A DNA stretch of 64,000 nucleotides. Origin: Eretmocerus hayati (lineage: Eukaryota > Arthropoda > Insecta > Hymenoptera > Aphelinidae). Within the stretch, counting starts at the first letter, position 1; every line of letters starts with the position of its first letter. The stretch covers positions 11,539,268 through 11,603,267 of the forward strand of contig CM056744.1 of assembly GCA_029851415.1 (NCBI GenBank), in the 5' to 3' direction. The translations under genes were made by a program, and so were the position numbers. Positions 11,508 to 19,326 of this stretch are shown one piece after another. The notes beneath the pieces are model-generated. The model worked only from the letters and a program-made list of their open reading frames with translations. It was not told the DNA's origin and searched no databases.

Positions 11508-12099
11508 CCCACGATTCAAAGTATAGAGACTCGTCGTCTTCTTCTCCTTTTTCGGGTATGTTGGCCGTTTTGTGGTTCTTGGCTTTTTTCTGAGGGCCAT
11601 GGATGGTTGTTTTTCGTATTTGTGTCTGCAGCCACGAGCGTAATTTGTGTGCATAGAGAAGAGCACAGGCGAATCCTAGTCTCATGCCGTGGTAGGAACA
11701 ATAATGTTCATCTGTTAGTGTGAGAGTTTTGAAAGATGGACAACTGTAGTCTTCCAAGTTGATGATCTGTCTGCCTAAAACACCTTCGAGTAGTCGAGCT
11801 TTTTGGTAGCCACGCACGTAGACATTTTGAGCGCCACTACAGGTAATGCGGAGACTTTTGTAAACATCTTCTAGCACTGATTCGCCCCACCACCACTCTA
11901 GTCCGTGATGTGTCACTGTGAGAAATGAGTTTGTCGAAATAATGTTGCCGCAAAATTCGTTGAATTGATGCGGTGGTTTCACAATCCAGTGCGATGATAA
12001 ATTGCCATTCAGAGCCAAGATAGCAATTTCTTTGGGTAGGAAAGCACCATTCTTGTCGTGGAAAGCTTGGATGTCGATGATGAAATCTTTGCACTCCAT
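11377..12099 (-). CDS. Polinton protein with RNase-H-fold exonuclease-like start
   Basis: 240 codons from the ATG at 12099, which was chosen because the longer reading starts with TTG. The N-terminus has the pattern hydrophobic-D-I-Q-A-F followed by a KEIAIL strand, reminiscent of the first two strands of DEDD-type 3'-5' exonucleases, but with Gln where Glu is normally catalytic. A C-terminal CSYH...CALLYAHKLRSWL segment resembles a conserved Cys/His motif I recall from other arthropod Polinton-associated proteins. The last ~50 residues are basic/acidic, low in complexity, and overlap protease exon 1 (11377-11507). Fold and function are inference; an inactive or structural nuclease-like protein is possible. 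Confidence 0.7.
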   Translation of the reverse strand: MECKDFIIDIQAFHDKNGAFLPKEIAILALNGNLSSHWIVKPPHQFNEFCGNIISTNSFLTVTHHGLEWWWGESVLEDVYKSLRITCSGAQNVYVRGYQKARLLEGVLGRQIINLEDYSCPSFKTLTLTDEHYCSYHGMRLGFACALLYAHKLRSWLQTQIRKTTIHGPQKKAKNHKTANIPEKGEEDDESLYFESWDEFNPNITSTPMRPGVNRWSVSRRPNTSPVDPTSLHRDERTRP

Positions 12100-12239
12100 G
12101 GTGGGTCTGAACAAGTGGTGGAGTCACTCGCGTTCAAAGGCTTCCTAGAGATGACTGACCGTTGTCGAAAAGGTGCATGGTTGAATCCCCCTTCGGTGGT
12201 ATGGGGCGTGTTCGAGGGGGGTGCGCAGGAGTTGACGAT

Positions 12240-13553
12240 CTATGAACCGTAGTCCATAATGACTTGACGAGTCGAGTCTATTTCTAGGATATTGTCGAAC
12301 TCGGCGTATACGATACAATTGATGGTCTCTGTGAGGGCTTTGTCGAATCGGACTTCGATTCTAACATTACCGTGACGAACTAATGACCAGTGGGTGCCAC
12401 AATGAGCGGACATGTCGGGTGTTAAATCGAATGCGAACAAACAGTAGCCGTTTGGATAATCTGTTCTGTCTATGCCCATGCCCTCGTCCGAGAAATGGAT
12501 TCCGGTACCGGAGAATAGGGTGTGGTACGCCTCAATGTAGAGTGGGGATGCACTTTTGAAGCTTGGTTGTAACGCCTTGCTGGGTATCTGTTTTCCATCG
12601 ACGTATAGGGAGAGATAGTTGACTGAATAGTTTTGGAAATTGAATGGATTTTTCTTGCGGTCACCGTTAAAGGCTTTAGTATCGACAAATCCTAAGATTA
12701 TGCGTTTTGGTAGATTTCCTAGTATGACATTTTCTATGCAATCGCTGAGTATACCACTGTGCAGGGTGAAAGATTTGACTTCCACGCGGGTGATGGGATA
12801 TTTAGCCGTTGTAGTAGCCAAGGTTTTCGCATGAGCGATCAGCACGCCAGGGTTGATTTTCGTGCGGCGCATCAGAAGAGTGGCATCGGTGATGTTTACG
12901 GTGTACTTGGTATCTGATGCATCCATCAGACAGAAAGCATCTTTTGAGCGCACGAGCCTGATTCTCACGTCCACCATATTGAGTAGAAGTCTATTTTGGT
13001 TGAAAACATCACCGTGTAAATGACCCATCAGATCCACAGTTTTACCTCCATTCACGAATCTCTGTCGAGTGATGAGCCCTTCGTTTTTCCCACTATCAGG
13101 TAACTCGTCCATCTCACCGGCAACATCAGCAGCCCACAGAGATGTAGTGAGATGTGATTCTTTTGCATCAGGCCCGTAGTTCAATAGAGTTTCGATGTAT
13201 GCTCTGTATGGATATGCATTGTTGGCTGGCGAAACATGCTTTTGATTGAAATAAACGTCCACTTGGCTGAATAAGGAATGTAAAAAGTTGTTCACTGGAG
13301 CTACTTTCTTATCGGTTGCCTGAGTGTACGGTGTAATTTGCACGTTGAGTTTGAGCATGGTGTGGGCCAGATCCAGATAGTCTTCACCCGTGCCGCTGAC
13401 CAGGAACTCGATGACGCCATGATCTGATAGAGGTGTCAAGGGCTTGTACTCGATGCACGATGTTCCTTCGATCGTTGTCTGGGTCATAGGAAGCGTGAAA
13501 AGATCGACTTCGGATTTGATGCACTCGCAGCTTGATTGATGTAGGAACGCCAT
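12240..13553 (-). CDS. MCP: Major capsid protein (double jelly-roll)
   Basis: 437 aa, the usual length of Polinton/adintovirus major capsid proteins, which form hexons as trimers. It opens with a short polar arm, then the family-like stretch around IEYKPLTPLSDHGVIEF and DYLDLAHTMLKLNVQI, and alternates beta-rich segments throughout without membrane helices. It sits directly after the basic core-like gene: that gene's stop and this ATG are separated by one nucleotide (TAA-A-ATG). Identification rests on gene order, length and remembered family motifs. The jelly-roll fold itself is inferred. Confidence 0.9.
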   Translation of the reverse strand: MAFLHQSSCECIKSEVDLFTLPMTQTTIEGTSCIEYKPLTPLSDHGVIEFLVSGTGEDYLDLAHTMLKLNVQITPYTQATDKKVAPVNNFLHSLFSQVDVYFNQKHVSPANNAYPYRAYIETLLNYGPDAKESHLTTSLWAADVAGEMDELPDSGKNEGLITRQRFVNGGKTVDLMGHLHGDVFNQNRLLLNMVDVRIRLVRSKDAFCLMDASDTKYTVNITDATLLMRRTKINPGVLIAHAKTLATTTAKYPITRVEVKSFTLHSGILSDCIENVILGNLPKRIILGFVDTKAFNGDRKKNPFNFQNYSVNYLSLYVDGKQIPSKALQPSFKSASPLYIEAYHTLFSGTGIHFSDEGMGIDRTDYPNGYCLFAFDLTPDMSAHCGTHWSLVRHGNVRIEVRFDKALTETINCIVYAEFDNILEIDSTRQVIMDYGS

Positions 13554-13554
13554 T

Positions 13555-14100
13555 TTAACTGAAAATGTCAGCTATAGTACTCGTATTTCTCTTTTTCCGC
13601 GAGGATCTAGCACGAGTTTTCAACTTTCTTGCTTTTTGACCCTTCTTTTTAGTCAGTCTCTTGAGTTTTGTAGGGCGCTTCTTGTTTCGTTTACTGGATC
13701 TCTTGACACCCACCCTCTTGCGTGTTCGAGCACTACGAACCAACTGTGCTCCGCGTCGCGCAACCAGGGATTTATAGCCGGAGCCGCCCATTACGTCTGC
13801 TAGTTTAGCCGTAGCCTTACGTGTCAATATTTTTCCCGACTCTGCGGCACGATTCTTGAGGGAGTCTCTGAATGACATATTATTCTCCACCACATCGTCC
13901 AATACGTTAATACCACTCCTGAAGGCTTCTCTCCCTACAACTTGTGCACCTCTAGTTAAATATGGAATCGCTTGTCGAAGGAGACCGCTCAGAAAAGCAC
14001 CAATGCCATGGCCGCGTTGGTTCCTAGACCCTACAAATACGTTATCGACTCCACGCCCACCCCCGCCATCTTGACCCGCGTAACTGCCGTAATAACTCAT
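13555..14100 (-). CDS. Small basic core/capsid-interior protein
   Basis: 181 aa. It has a Gly-rich start, then an amphipathic helix region (GIGAFLSGLLRQAIPYL) followed by a VGREAFRSGINVLDDV segment like that in adenovirus pVI/pX-type and adintovirus minor core proteins. The C-terminal 60 residues are extremely rich in Lys/Arg and probably bind DNA. The likely roles, membrane-active segment and genome condensation, are inferred from this layout. Its ATG lies 2 nt after the minor capsid stop (TAA-TC-ATG) and its stop 1 nt before the major capsid ATG. Confidence 0.8.
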   Translation of the reverse strand: MSYYGSYAGQDGGGGRGVDNVFVGSRNQRGHGIGAFLSGLLRQAIPYLTRGAQVVGREAFRSGINVLDDVVENNMSFRDSLKNRAAESGKILTRKATAKLADVMGGSGYKSLVARRGAQLVRSARTRKRVGVKRSSKRNKKRPTKLKRLTKKKGQKARKLKTRARSSRKKRNTSTIADIFS

Positions 14101-14102
14101 GA

Positions 14103-14897
14103 TTAAAATTCACGTTTGAAATGAAGTGTTATAGTCAGAGTTCCAAACTCGAATGCTATGGGATCAGCGAAGGCGTCCTTTATAACGATGTCTATTATCT
14201 GGAATTTATTGTTGATCAGAGGCGTGTAAGTGCACGGAGTGTATCTTTTCACTATTGTACTGCCGTAATTATATGTTTTTGCGTCGATATTTACGATACG
14301 TAGTAGGGGAACGTTCACGTCCCCAACCATACAAGGTTCACAGATATTCGTATAAACGAATAGTTGATCTGGAATAGCTCGTGCTAAACTAGCTGCATGC
14401 GTACCAACTTCCATAATATTGATCAGGTTTTCATCATCATCTTCGGTATCGGGCACGGGTTTCGTAACGGACCCGTGCTCAAACCCTAAAATGCGTTTGA
14501 CTGCTCTCGATAAAATCACTGCTTCTTGGACCTTGTTACCTACCGAAGGCTTGTAGTGGCGAATGCTCACGTACCCTCCTTGATCATCGTAGAAGAATTT
14601 CTGGAGCATTCCTCCTTTATAGAGCCTGAATAAGCTTGTATTGATTGCGTCGACAAGTGACTGTATGTTTCTATATACACCATGGGGAAAATACTCGCCA
14701 ACAGCTATTTTACAATCTTCCTTCCGGAGGTGTAGAATACTGCATGGCACGTGTATTTCTGTCAAGCCGACTAACCACTTACCGTATAGTTCGATTTCTC
14801 TAGGCAATCGGGTCGAGAAATTTGTGGTCGTATTGTCGGGAAAATAGTTTGCACTGCTGTTGCTGGGGAGAACTATGGTAAAATCTTGAGGGTCCAT
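14103..14897 (-). CDS. mCP: Minor capsid protein (penton, single jelly-roll)
   Basis: 264 aa. The start with SNSSANYFPDNTTTNFSTRL followed by PREIELYGKWLVGLTEI is the characteristic opening of Polinton penton-like proteins, and length and gene order agree. It would form pentamers at capsid vertices. The ATG is 1 nt after the integrase stop (TAA-T-ATG). No disruption was seen. Confidence 0.88.
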   Translation of the reverse strand: MDPQDFTIVLPSNSSANYFPDNTTTNFSTRLPREIELYGKWLVGLTEIHVPCSILHLRKEDCKIAVGEYFPHGVYRNIQSLVDAINTSLFRLYKGGMLQKFFYDDQGGYVSIRHYKPSVGNKVQEAVILSRAVKRILGFEHGSVTKPVPDTEDDDENLINIMEVGTHAASLARAIPDQLFVYTNICEPCMVGDVNVPLLRIVNIDAKTYNYGSTIVKRYTPCTYTPLINNKFQIIDIVIKDAFADPIAFEFGTLTITLHFKREF

Positions 14898-14898
14898 A

Positions 14899-15984
14899 TT
14901 AGATATTTCTCAAGTCACGCGCTGGGACCCAGGAGTTAAATTCTTTTGGATATCCAACCCAGCTGACGAGGTACTGTTTTCGGGCTCCGCGGCCCTTCGA
15001 GTCGAGGATTTTTTCGACTCTATATTCTTGGTCGCGATCAGTACGGTCCCTGTGAACCGGGCTGAGCTCTTCCTGGTAGAAGAGTCCTTGTATTGGTTCG
15101 TCGTTCAGGTCGTGTAATTCGTATACGTACAATTGTTGTCTCTTGAGCACACGGTGAATTCGAAATATCTCTTCGCTCCAACCGCCTTGAGCATATCCTT
15201 TTTGGAACGGGTTGCGATCGAGACTAATGCGAGTAAGGTCACCAACGCGGTATTTAGGTGTTTTCTGCTTTTTTTGAACTTTCATACCACGTCGCAGTAA
15301 ATTTTTATAAGCTTGGCGCGCATTGTAGACCGTTACAGCTGCTGGTTTCATTTTTATCGTTGTGTGCACGGTGTTATTGTACCCTTGGAGTAAAGATTGC
15401 AGTACATCGATATAACGACGTGAATGATTGTGTGTGAGATATCTAAATAAGCGTTCTTTCAGAGTTCTGATGAATCTCTCGACTACAGCGTTTTTCTGAT
15501 CGGGTATTAACGGAACACGAAAATTGATATCATTGTCCTTGAGAAATTTTTGGAAGATTTTGTTGACAAACTCCTTGCCTCTATCAGTCTGTAGAGTGTA
15601 AGGTTTCCGGTCACTGTCTGTGAGAATTTTTTCGAAAGCTTTTGTCACCTGTGGACCTGTTTTATCGCGTATTGGTTGAGCGAACGCGTACTTGCTGAGC
15701 ACGTCGATTGCGACTAGAATATACGCAATTCCATCGTTGTAGCTCTTGAGGTCAATCAGAGATATAAGATCTGCTTCCCACAGTTGGTCAATCCACGAAA
15801 TATTATAAAACATGCGAGAAAATTTTTTTCTGATCGGTTTGTGTAGTGTGTACGCGTCGTGTCTGGTCAACCATTCTTTCACCACACGGGGTGGCAGCTG
15901 TTTGTTGTGGCTGATCAATACTCTAGCCCCGGAAAAGCCTGAGGGGTGACCAGTGTCAAAGTACTGTTCCGCGAGGGTGTCCAT
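14899..15984 (-). CDS. INT: Retroviral-type integrase with C-terminal chromodomain
   Basis: 361 aa from the ATG at 15984; four further in-frame codons back to a GTG are less likely to be used. The rve catalytic core shows D72 (in WEADLISL), D134 (in LQTDRGKEF) and E169 (in NAVVERFIRTLKERL). The last two are 35 residues apart, the DD35E signature. A C-terminal chromodomain (EYRVEKILDSK ... YLVSWVGYP ... NSWVPARDL) is typical of Polinton integrases and may steer integration to modified histones. A classical HHCC zinc finger is not evident at the N-terminus. It is the first gene of the leftward block and is divergent from the ATPase. Confidence 0.96.
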   Translation of the reverse strand: MDTLAEQYFDTGHPSGFSGARVLISHNKQLPPRVVKEWLTRHDAYTLHKPIRKKFSRMFYNISWIDQLWEADLISLIDLKSYNDGIAYILVAIDVLSKYAFAQPIRDKTGPQVTKAFEKILTDSDRKPYTLQTDRGKEFVNKIFQKFLKDNDINFRVPLIPDQKNAVVERFIRTLKERLFRYLTHNHSRRYIDVLQSLLQGYNNTVHTTIKMKPAAVTVYNARQAYKNLLRRGMKVQKKQKTPKYRVGDLTRISLDRNPFQKGYAQGGWSEEIFRIHRVLKRQQLYVYELHDLNDEPIQGLFYQEELSPVHRDRTDRDQEYRVEKILDSKGRGARKQYLVSWVGYPKEFNSWVPARDLRNI

Positions 15985-16173
15985 TTGAATTTTCACGTTG
16001 AACTGAGGGGGGTAAGCGCTGTGTAGGTATATTTAACATGCAGCTGTTGATTGAAAGGGTCAGATCTATGGTCAAACCTGATTGTTTGAAATGCGGCCCT
16101 AATAATAATATATTGGTAGAGGGTGGGCGTTTGACATTAGTTGATCTGTAACGGTCGAGCTGTAACAATCGCA
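15985..16173. promoter_or_regulatory. Divergent promoter region between integrase and ATPase
   Basis: About 190 bp between two divergent start codons. It has TATA-like words for both directions: TTAAATATACC on the minus strand near 16030, and AATAATATATTGG on the plus strand near 16105. A shared bidirectional promoter is inferred from position only. Confidence 0.4.
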
Positions 16174-16854
16174 ATGGATACGCGTTGGAAATTTCCGTGG
16201 TCCTGTCTCTTAGGGGGGCCGAGTTCTGCCGGGAAGACAGTGTTTATATCGAAATTTTTGAAATACATCGATCGCGTATCAGATGTACGTTTTGATAGGA
16301 TATTGTTCTACTATGCAGAGTGGCAAGAGAAGTATACGGATATGACGACAGCAGGTGACGGCACACGGGTTGAATTCCGAGAGGGTTTCCCGCGGCACGA
16401 AGATTATTCAAACGATCCGCATTTGAAGAAGCTCGTAATCATTGATGATCTCATGCGCGAAGCAACTGACAAGGTTAACAGTAATATAATTGTCGATTTG
16501 TTCACAAAGTTCAGCCATCACAGGAATTTGAGTTTGATGTTCATCACTCAGAATGTCTTTCACAAGGGTCAGCGTGATATTTCATTGAATGCAAATTACA
16601 TCGTGTTATTCAAGAATCCTCGAGATAGGGGCCAGATACAACACTTGGCTCGCCAAGTTTTCCCCGAGGACTGGCGATTCGTGCAGGAAGCTTATAGAGA
16701 CAGCACATCCAAACCATTCTCGTATCTCTTGATAGATTTGAAACAGGAAACACCGGACGAATATCGATTCAGGTCGTGTATTTTCCCAGATGAGGGTAAC
16801 GAGGTTGTGTATATTCCAAAATACGGAAAGCACCACTACGATCGACTCTTTTAA
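16174..16854 (+). CDS. ATP: FtsK/HerA-type genome-packaging ATPase
   Basis: 226 aa from the ATG at 16174; the frame extends back to a TTG that is unlikely to be used. Walker A is GGPSSAGKT near residue 15 and Walker B is LVIIDDLM. A conserved downstream SLMFITQNVFHKGQ segment fits the sensor region of the Polinton/adintovirus A32-like ATPases that translocate DNA into capsids. It is the first gene of the rightward block, with 42 nt to the next ORF. Confidence 0.95.
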   Translation: MDTRWKFPWSCLLGGPSSAGKTVFISKFLKYIDRVSDVRFDRILFYYAEWQEKYTDMTTAGDGTRVEFREGFPRHEDYSNDPHLKKLVIIDDLMREATDKVNSNIIVDLFTKFSHHRNLSLMFITQNVFHKGQRDISLNANYIVLFKNPRDRGQIQHLARQVFPEDWRFVQEAYRDSTSKPFSYLLIDLKQETPDEYRFRSCIFPDEGNEVVYIPKYGKHHYDRLF

Positions 16855-16896
16855 ATATTCACACAAGTAGACTTTTGCATCAGTTCAGATTCGACT

Positions 16897-17292
16897 ATGC
16901 GCGAGAGTGCATCTAGAATCAGACGTCGGGGTTCTCGGATTCGACGTCAAAAATCGTGTCCGGTTGAGAAAAAATATTTAGCTCTTTTGGACGCGCTGAG
17001 ACATTCGAACAAGGAGCAGCGCAGTGCGCTCTTGCGCGGGGCCGACAAAAAATTGGTTAGATACATCTGTGAGTGTGCGTTGAATGTATTGAAGGGCGTT
17101 GTCACACTCAAGGACTGTCAAAAAAGGAAATTGAGAAAGTACAGATCGTTACTGAGAAATTTGGCCAAGAAATCTGACAAGAGCGGTTGGAAAAAGAAGA
17201 AACGGATCATTGTCCAACGAGGGGGCAGTTTCCTGACTTACTTGTTACCACCTGTGCTGGATCTGTTATTCGATTCTCTCAACAGAGATTAG
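16897..17292 (+). CDS. Conserved small basic Polinton protein with hydrophobic tail
   Basis: 131 aa. The N-terminal half is highly basic (RIRRRGSRIRRQK). A helical, Cys-containing middle (VRYICECALNVLKG) is followed by another Lys-rich run. The C-terminus carries IVQRGGSFL then a hydrophobic LLPPVLDLLF stretch. I recognise this arrangement from other arthropod Polinton/adintovirus elements, but its function is unknown; a virion-interior or membrane-active peptide is a guess. Its TAG stop and the next ATG are separated by a single T. Confidence 0.75.
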   Translation: MRESASRIRRRGSRIRRQKSCPVEKKYLALLDALRHSNKEQRSALLRGADKKLVRYICECALNVLKGVVTLKDCQKRKLRKYRSLLRNLAKKSDKSGWKKKKRIIVQRGGSFLTYLLPPVLDLLFDSLNRD

Positions 17293-17293
17293 T

Positions 17294-18082
17294 ATGGAGA
17301 GAGCCAAGAAGATGGTGTTAATTCCTCATGAGAAACTCCAGACGATGCAGTCTCAGCCATCAGTGCAAGTTCCTGTAGAATCGAGGTCTGTGCAAACCCC
17401 TGGTACGAGTCTCTCGCGTCTGGATAATCAGATGCGTGGAATATTGGATTCCAATCGATACGAGAGCGATGGTGAAAAATTGAAAGATTTTCTACAATCG
17501 TTACATCGCTATCTCTTCTTTATCGACTCAAAACGCAAGCCCACTCCGTCTCAAAAGAAACCCGGTATGAGTTCTGAAGCTAAACTATCCGAAGACGTGG
17601 TCATCGCAAGCGTACCAAAGATGTATCAAAAAAAGACTGAGTTGTTGCTCGATTATTTGAAGAATTCGGGAGATCGTATTCAGTGGAACGAAGCTGGAAC
17701 AGTGACGATTGACGGTGAGACTATACCAAATAGTAACATCGTTGATTTGGTGAATGAAGCGGCTAGACATAGGAAGAAAATGAAGGCGACTGGACGTCGA
17801 GAGTTTGCTCGAGCTTTACGCGAGATAGGTGTGCCTCGTGAGTTTGTAGGGAATAACGAAATGTGGAACTTGACCGATTCTCTTTCGCACTCGCGTTTGA
17901 AACGCCAGATGGAGGATGAATTTGACGAGATAGACGACGAATTTGGGGGTTTTCAGAATGACTCGTTCTCGGAGACAGTCGTAGGAAAAGACACCAAGCG
18001 GGGTAAGCAACGGACATCGACCCCTATGCCTACTCGTAAAATGAGGAAGGGCGAAAACAGCTGGGAACATTTGAGCGCCTGA
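17294..18082 (+). CDS. Conserved Polinton protein of unknown function
   Basis: 262 aa. The N-terminus (AKKMVLIPHEKLQ, then a spaced LDNQMRGIL) matches a protein I recall as recurrent in arthropod Polintons. The middle is predicted helical with charged linkers. A segment around VTIDGETIPNSNIVDLVN is followed by an Arg/Lys-rich helix and an acidic patch (EFDEIDDEF), and the tail is basic and Thr/Pro-rich. No enzymatic motif was recognised. The start is fixed by the upstream stop 1 nt away. Confidence 0.75.
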   Translation: MERAKKMVLIPHEKLQTMQSQPSVQVPVESRSVQTPGTSLSRLDNQMRGILDSNRYESDGEKLKDFLQSLHRYLFFIDSKRKPTPSQKKPGMSSEAKLSEDVVIASVPKMYQKKTELLLDYLKNSGDRIQWNEAGTVTIDGETIPNSNIVDLVNEAARHRKKMKATGRREFARALREIGVPREFVGNNEMWNLTDSLSHSRLKRQMEDEFDEIDDEFGGFQNDSFSETVVGKDTKRGKQRTSTPMPTRKMRKGENSWEHLSA

Positions 18083-18174
18083 TTCCACCTCTTGCACTCC
18101 AACAGGGGAGGCCGTTTTAGGGTGCTGGTGTTCGTGATGAAAATTTTTCGTTAGTTTTTCCGACGCTCGCAGCC
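18083..18174. other. Short spacer before the Tudor gene
   Basis: 92 bp without features except that the next start lies in a near-ideal animal context (GCCATGG), unlike the tightly abutted starts upstream. Confidence 0.4.
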
Positions 18175-18976
18175 ATGGCGGTTCTCGGACAGAGAGACAT
18201 AGACGTGCTTCTGAATAGAGCTCGCGAGGTCAGAGTTTCGTGGTTCAATACACCATCATCGTTTTATCTACAATTGCTCGAAGAAGATCCGCTGTACGAG
18301 TCAATGAATGCCGAAATCAATGATTATTATACCCAAGTGAGGACCGATGGTATTGATTTTGACGTATGGGAAGAGCTGCTGCCAATTGCCGCTAAGAGAT
18401 TGAAAATTCATGATTTGAAGGTGAGTTTACATGAATGAGACTTTGAATGGATATTATGTCGGTAACGATTCTAAAGATTTCTGTTTTTTCCAGCCTGAAA
18501 TGTTGATTGTCGTCTACATAGGTCGTAAATGGATTCGTTGTCAAGTCATCCATGTGCGACAAGGTTGTTTTCCCAGTTTCGTGTGCCGCTGCATTGATGA
18601 AGGTGGACGAGTGACGCTGACTCAATACAGTTTAATGTTTGGTGTTTATGAGTTGGTTGAGCGATTCAAATTCTTACCTCCTCGTGCCCTGACGTGCGGG
18701 TTGGCCTATGTGCTACCTAGATCCAGCGAGGGACACCATTGGACGTTCCGGAGCAATCTATTATTCAAGACAGCGACAAAAGATCGAAATTTGCGTGCAT
18801 ATTTTGTTGAACGGGGAGAAAGTGAAAATTCAGTGTTTGTTGTGATGTGCAGTGGGGGAGATGATGATAATATTGCGTATGTCAACACGTTATTGATCGC
18901 ATTTGACCACGCGATTCAAATTCTAAACGATGTTCACCACCCTATATATGATGACGATGAACCTCTGTTAGAGTGA
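18175..18976 (+). CDS. Extended Tudor-domain protein (two exons)
   Basis: Inferred exons 18175-18420 and 18494-18976, with a 73-nt intron (donor AAG/GTGAGT, acceptor TTTTTTCCAG/C), phase 0, about 242 aa. Exon 1 holds the leading strand of an extended Tudor domain (VRVSWFNTPSSFYLQL, like the family's V-S-x-x-S-P-x-x-F-Y-x-Q pattern). Exon 2 holds the Tudor core (KWIRCQV, then FVCRCIDEGGRVTL) and the closing FLPPRALTCGLAYVLP motif. The cage residues are eroded: the family's DYGN is DEGG here and the aromatic after W is Ile. Known eTud proteins bind dimethyl-arginine on Piwi proteins. A role in evading or co-opting piRNA silencing is inference. The TGA stop overlaps AATAAA. Confidence 0.85.
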
Positions 18977-18981
18977 ATAAA
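18976..18981 (+). terminator. Polyadenylation signal overlapping the Tudor stop codon
   Basis: AATAAA begins on the last base of the TGA stop codon. It could end transcripts of the whole rightward ATPase-to-Tudor block. Confidence 0.6.
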
Positions 18982-19326
18982 GACTGAAAATCGATTTTCT
19001 CTAGTATTGATTTCTGCTTCCCAGCTGTTGTTAAATTTTCGACCCTATTCTGCTTGATACTTACGAGCTTGGACATGCTCGAGCGGTGGTCACCCCAAAC
19101 GCGGGGCCACCCCAGGTGGCGACGCGGCGCTGCTTGGGACAGCTAGCGAACGCCCCGCCGCCCGCCCGCCCGCTGCTAAAGGTTTAGAATTCAAGAGTAT
19201 TATGAGTCAAAAGTATTATAATTCATTTTTTATTCAAAACTTTACAGTCTGGTTTCTCTCTCCTATTTACAATCATATTTACAATCATATTTACGATCAT
19301 ATTTCTTTCTACATATTCTTATACAA
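18982..19326. other. Convergent intergenic region with GC-rich patch
   Basis: Lies between the convergent Tudor and PolB genes. A GC-rich patch at about 19075-19185 is unlike the surrounding AT-rich sequence. It has self-complementary words (GTGGTCACCCC next to GGGGCCACCCC, AGGTGGC) and CCGCCCGCCCGCCCGC. The PolB polyadenylation signal is at 19229-19234. Confidence 0.5.
19229..19234 (-). terminator. Polyadenylation signal AATAAA for PolB
   Basis: TTTATT on the plus strand, about 93 nt beyond the PolB stop on the minus strand. Confidence 0.5.

Noticed and set aside
13856..14847. Plus-strand frames within the capsid genes
   Set aside because: Antisense shadows of the core and minor capsid genes.
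18431..18976. 181-codon frame starting inside the Tudor gene
   Set aside because: Its first codons are the 73-nt intron; the eTud domain needs the upstream exon, and the donor/acceptor pair is strong.
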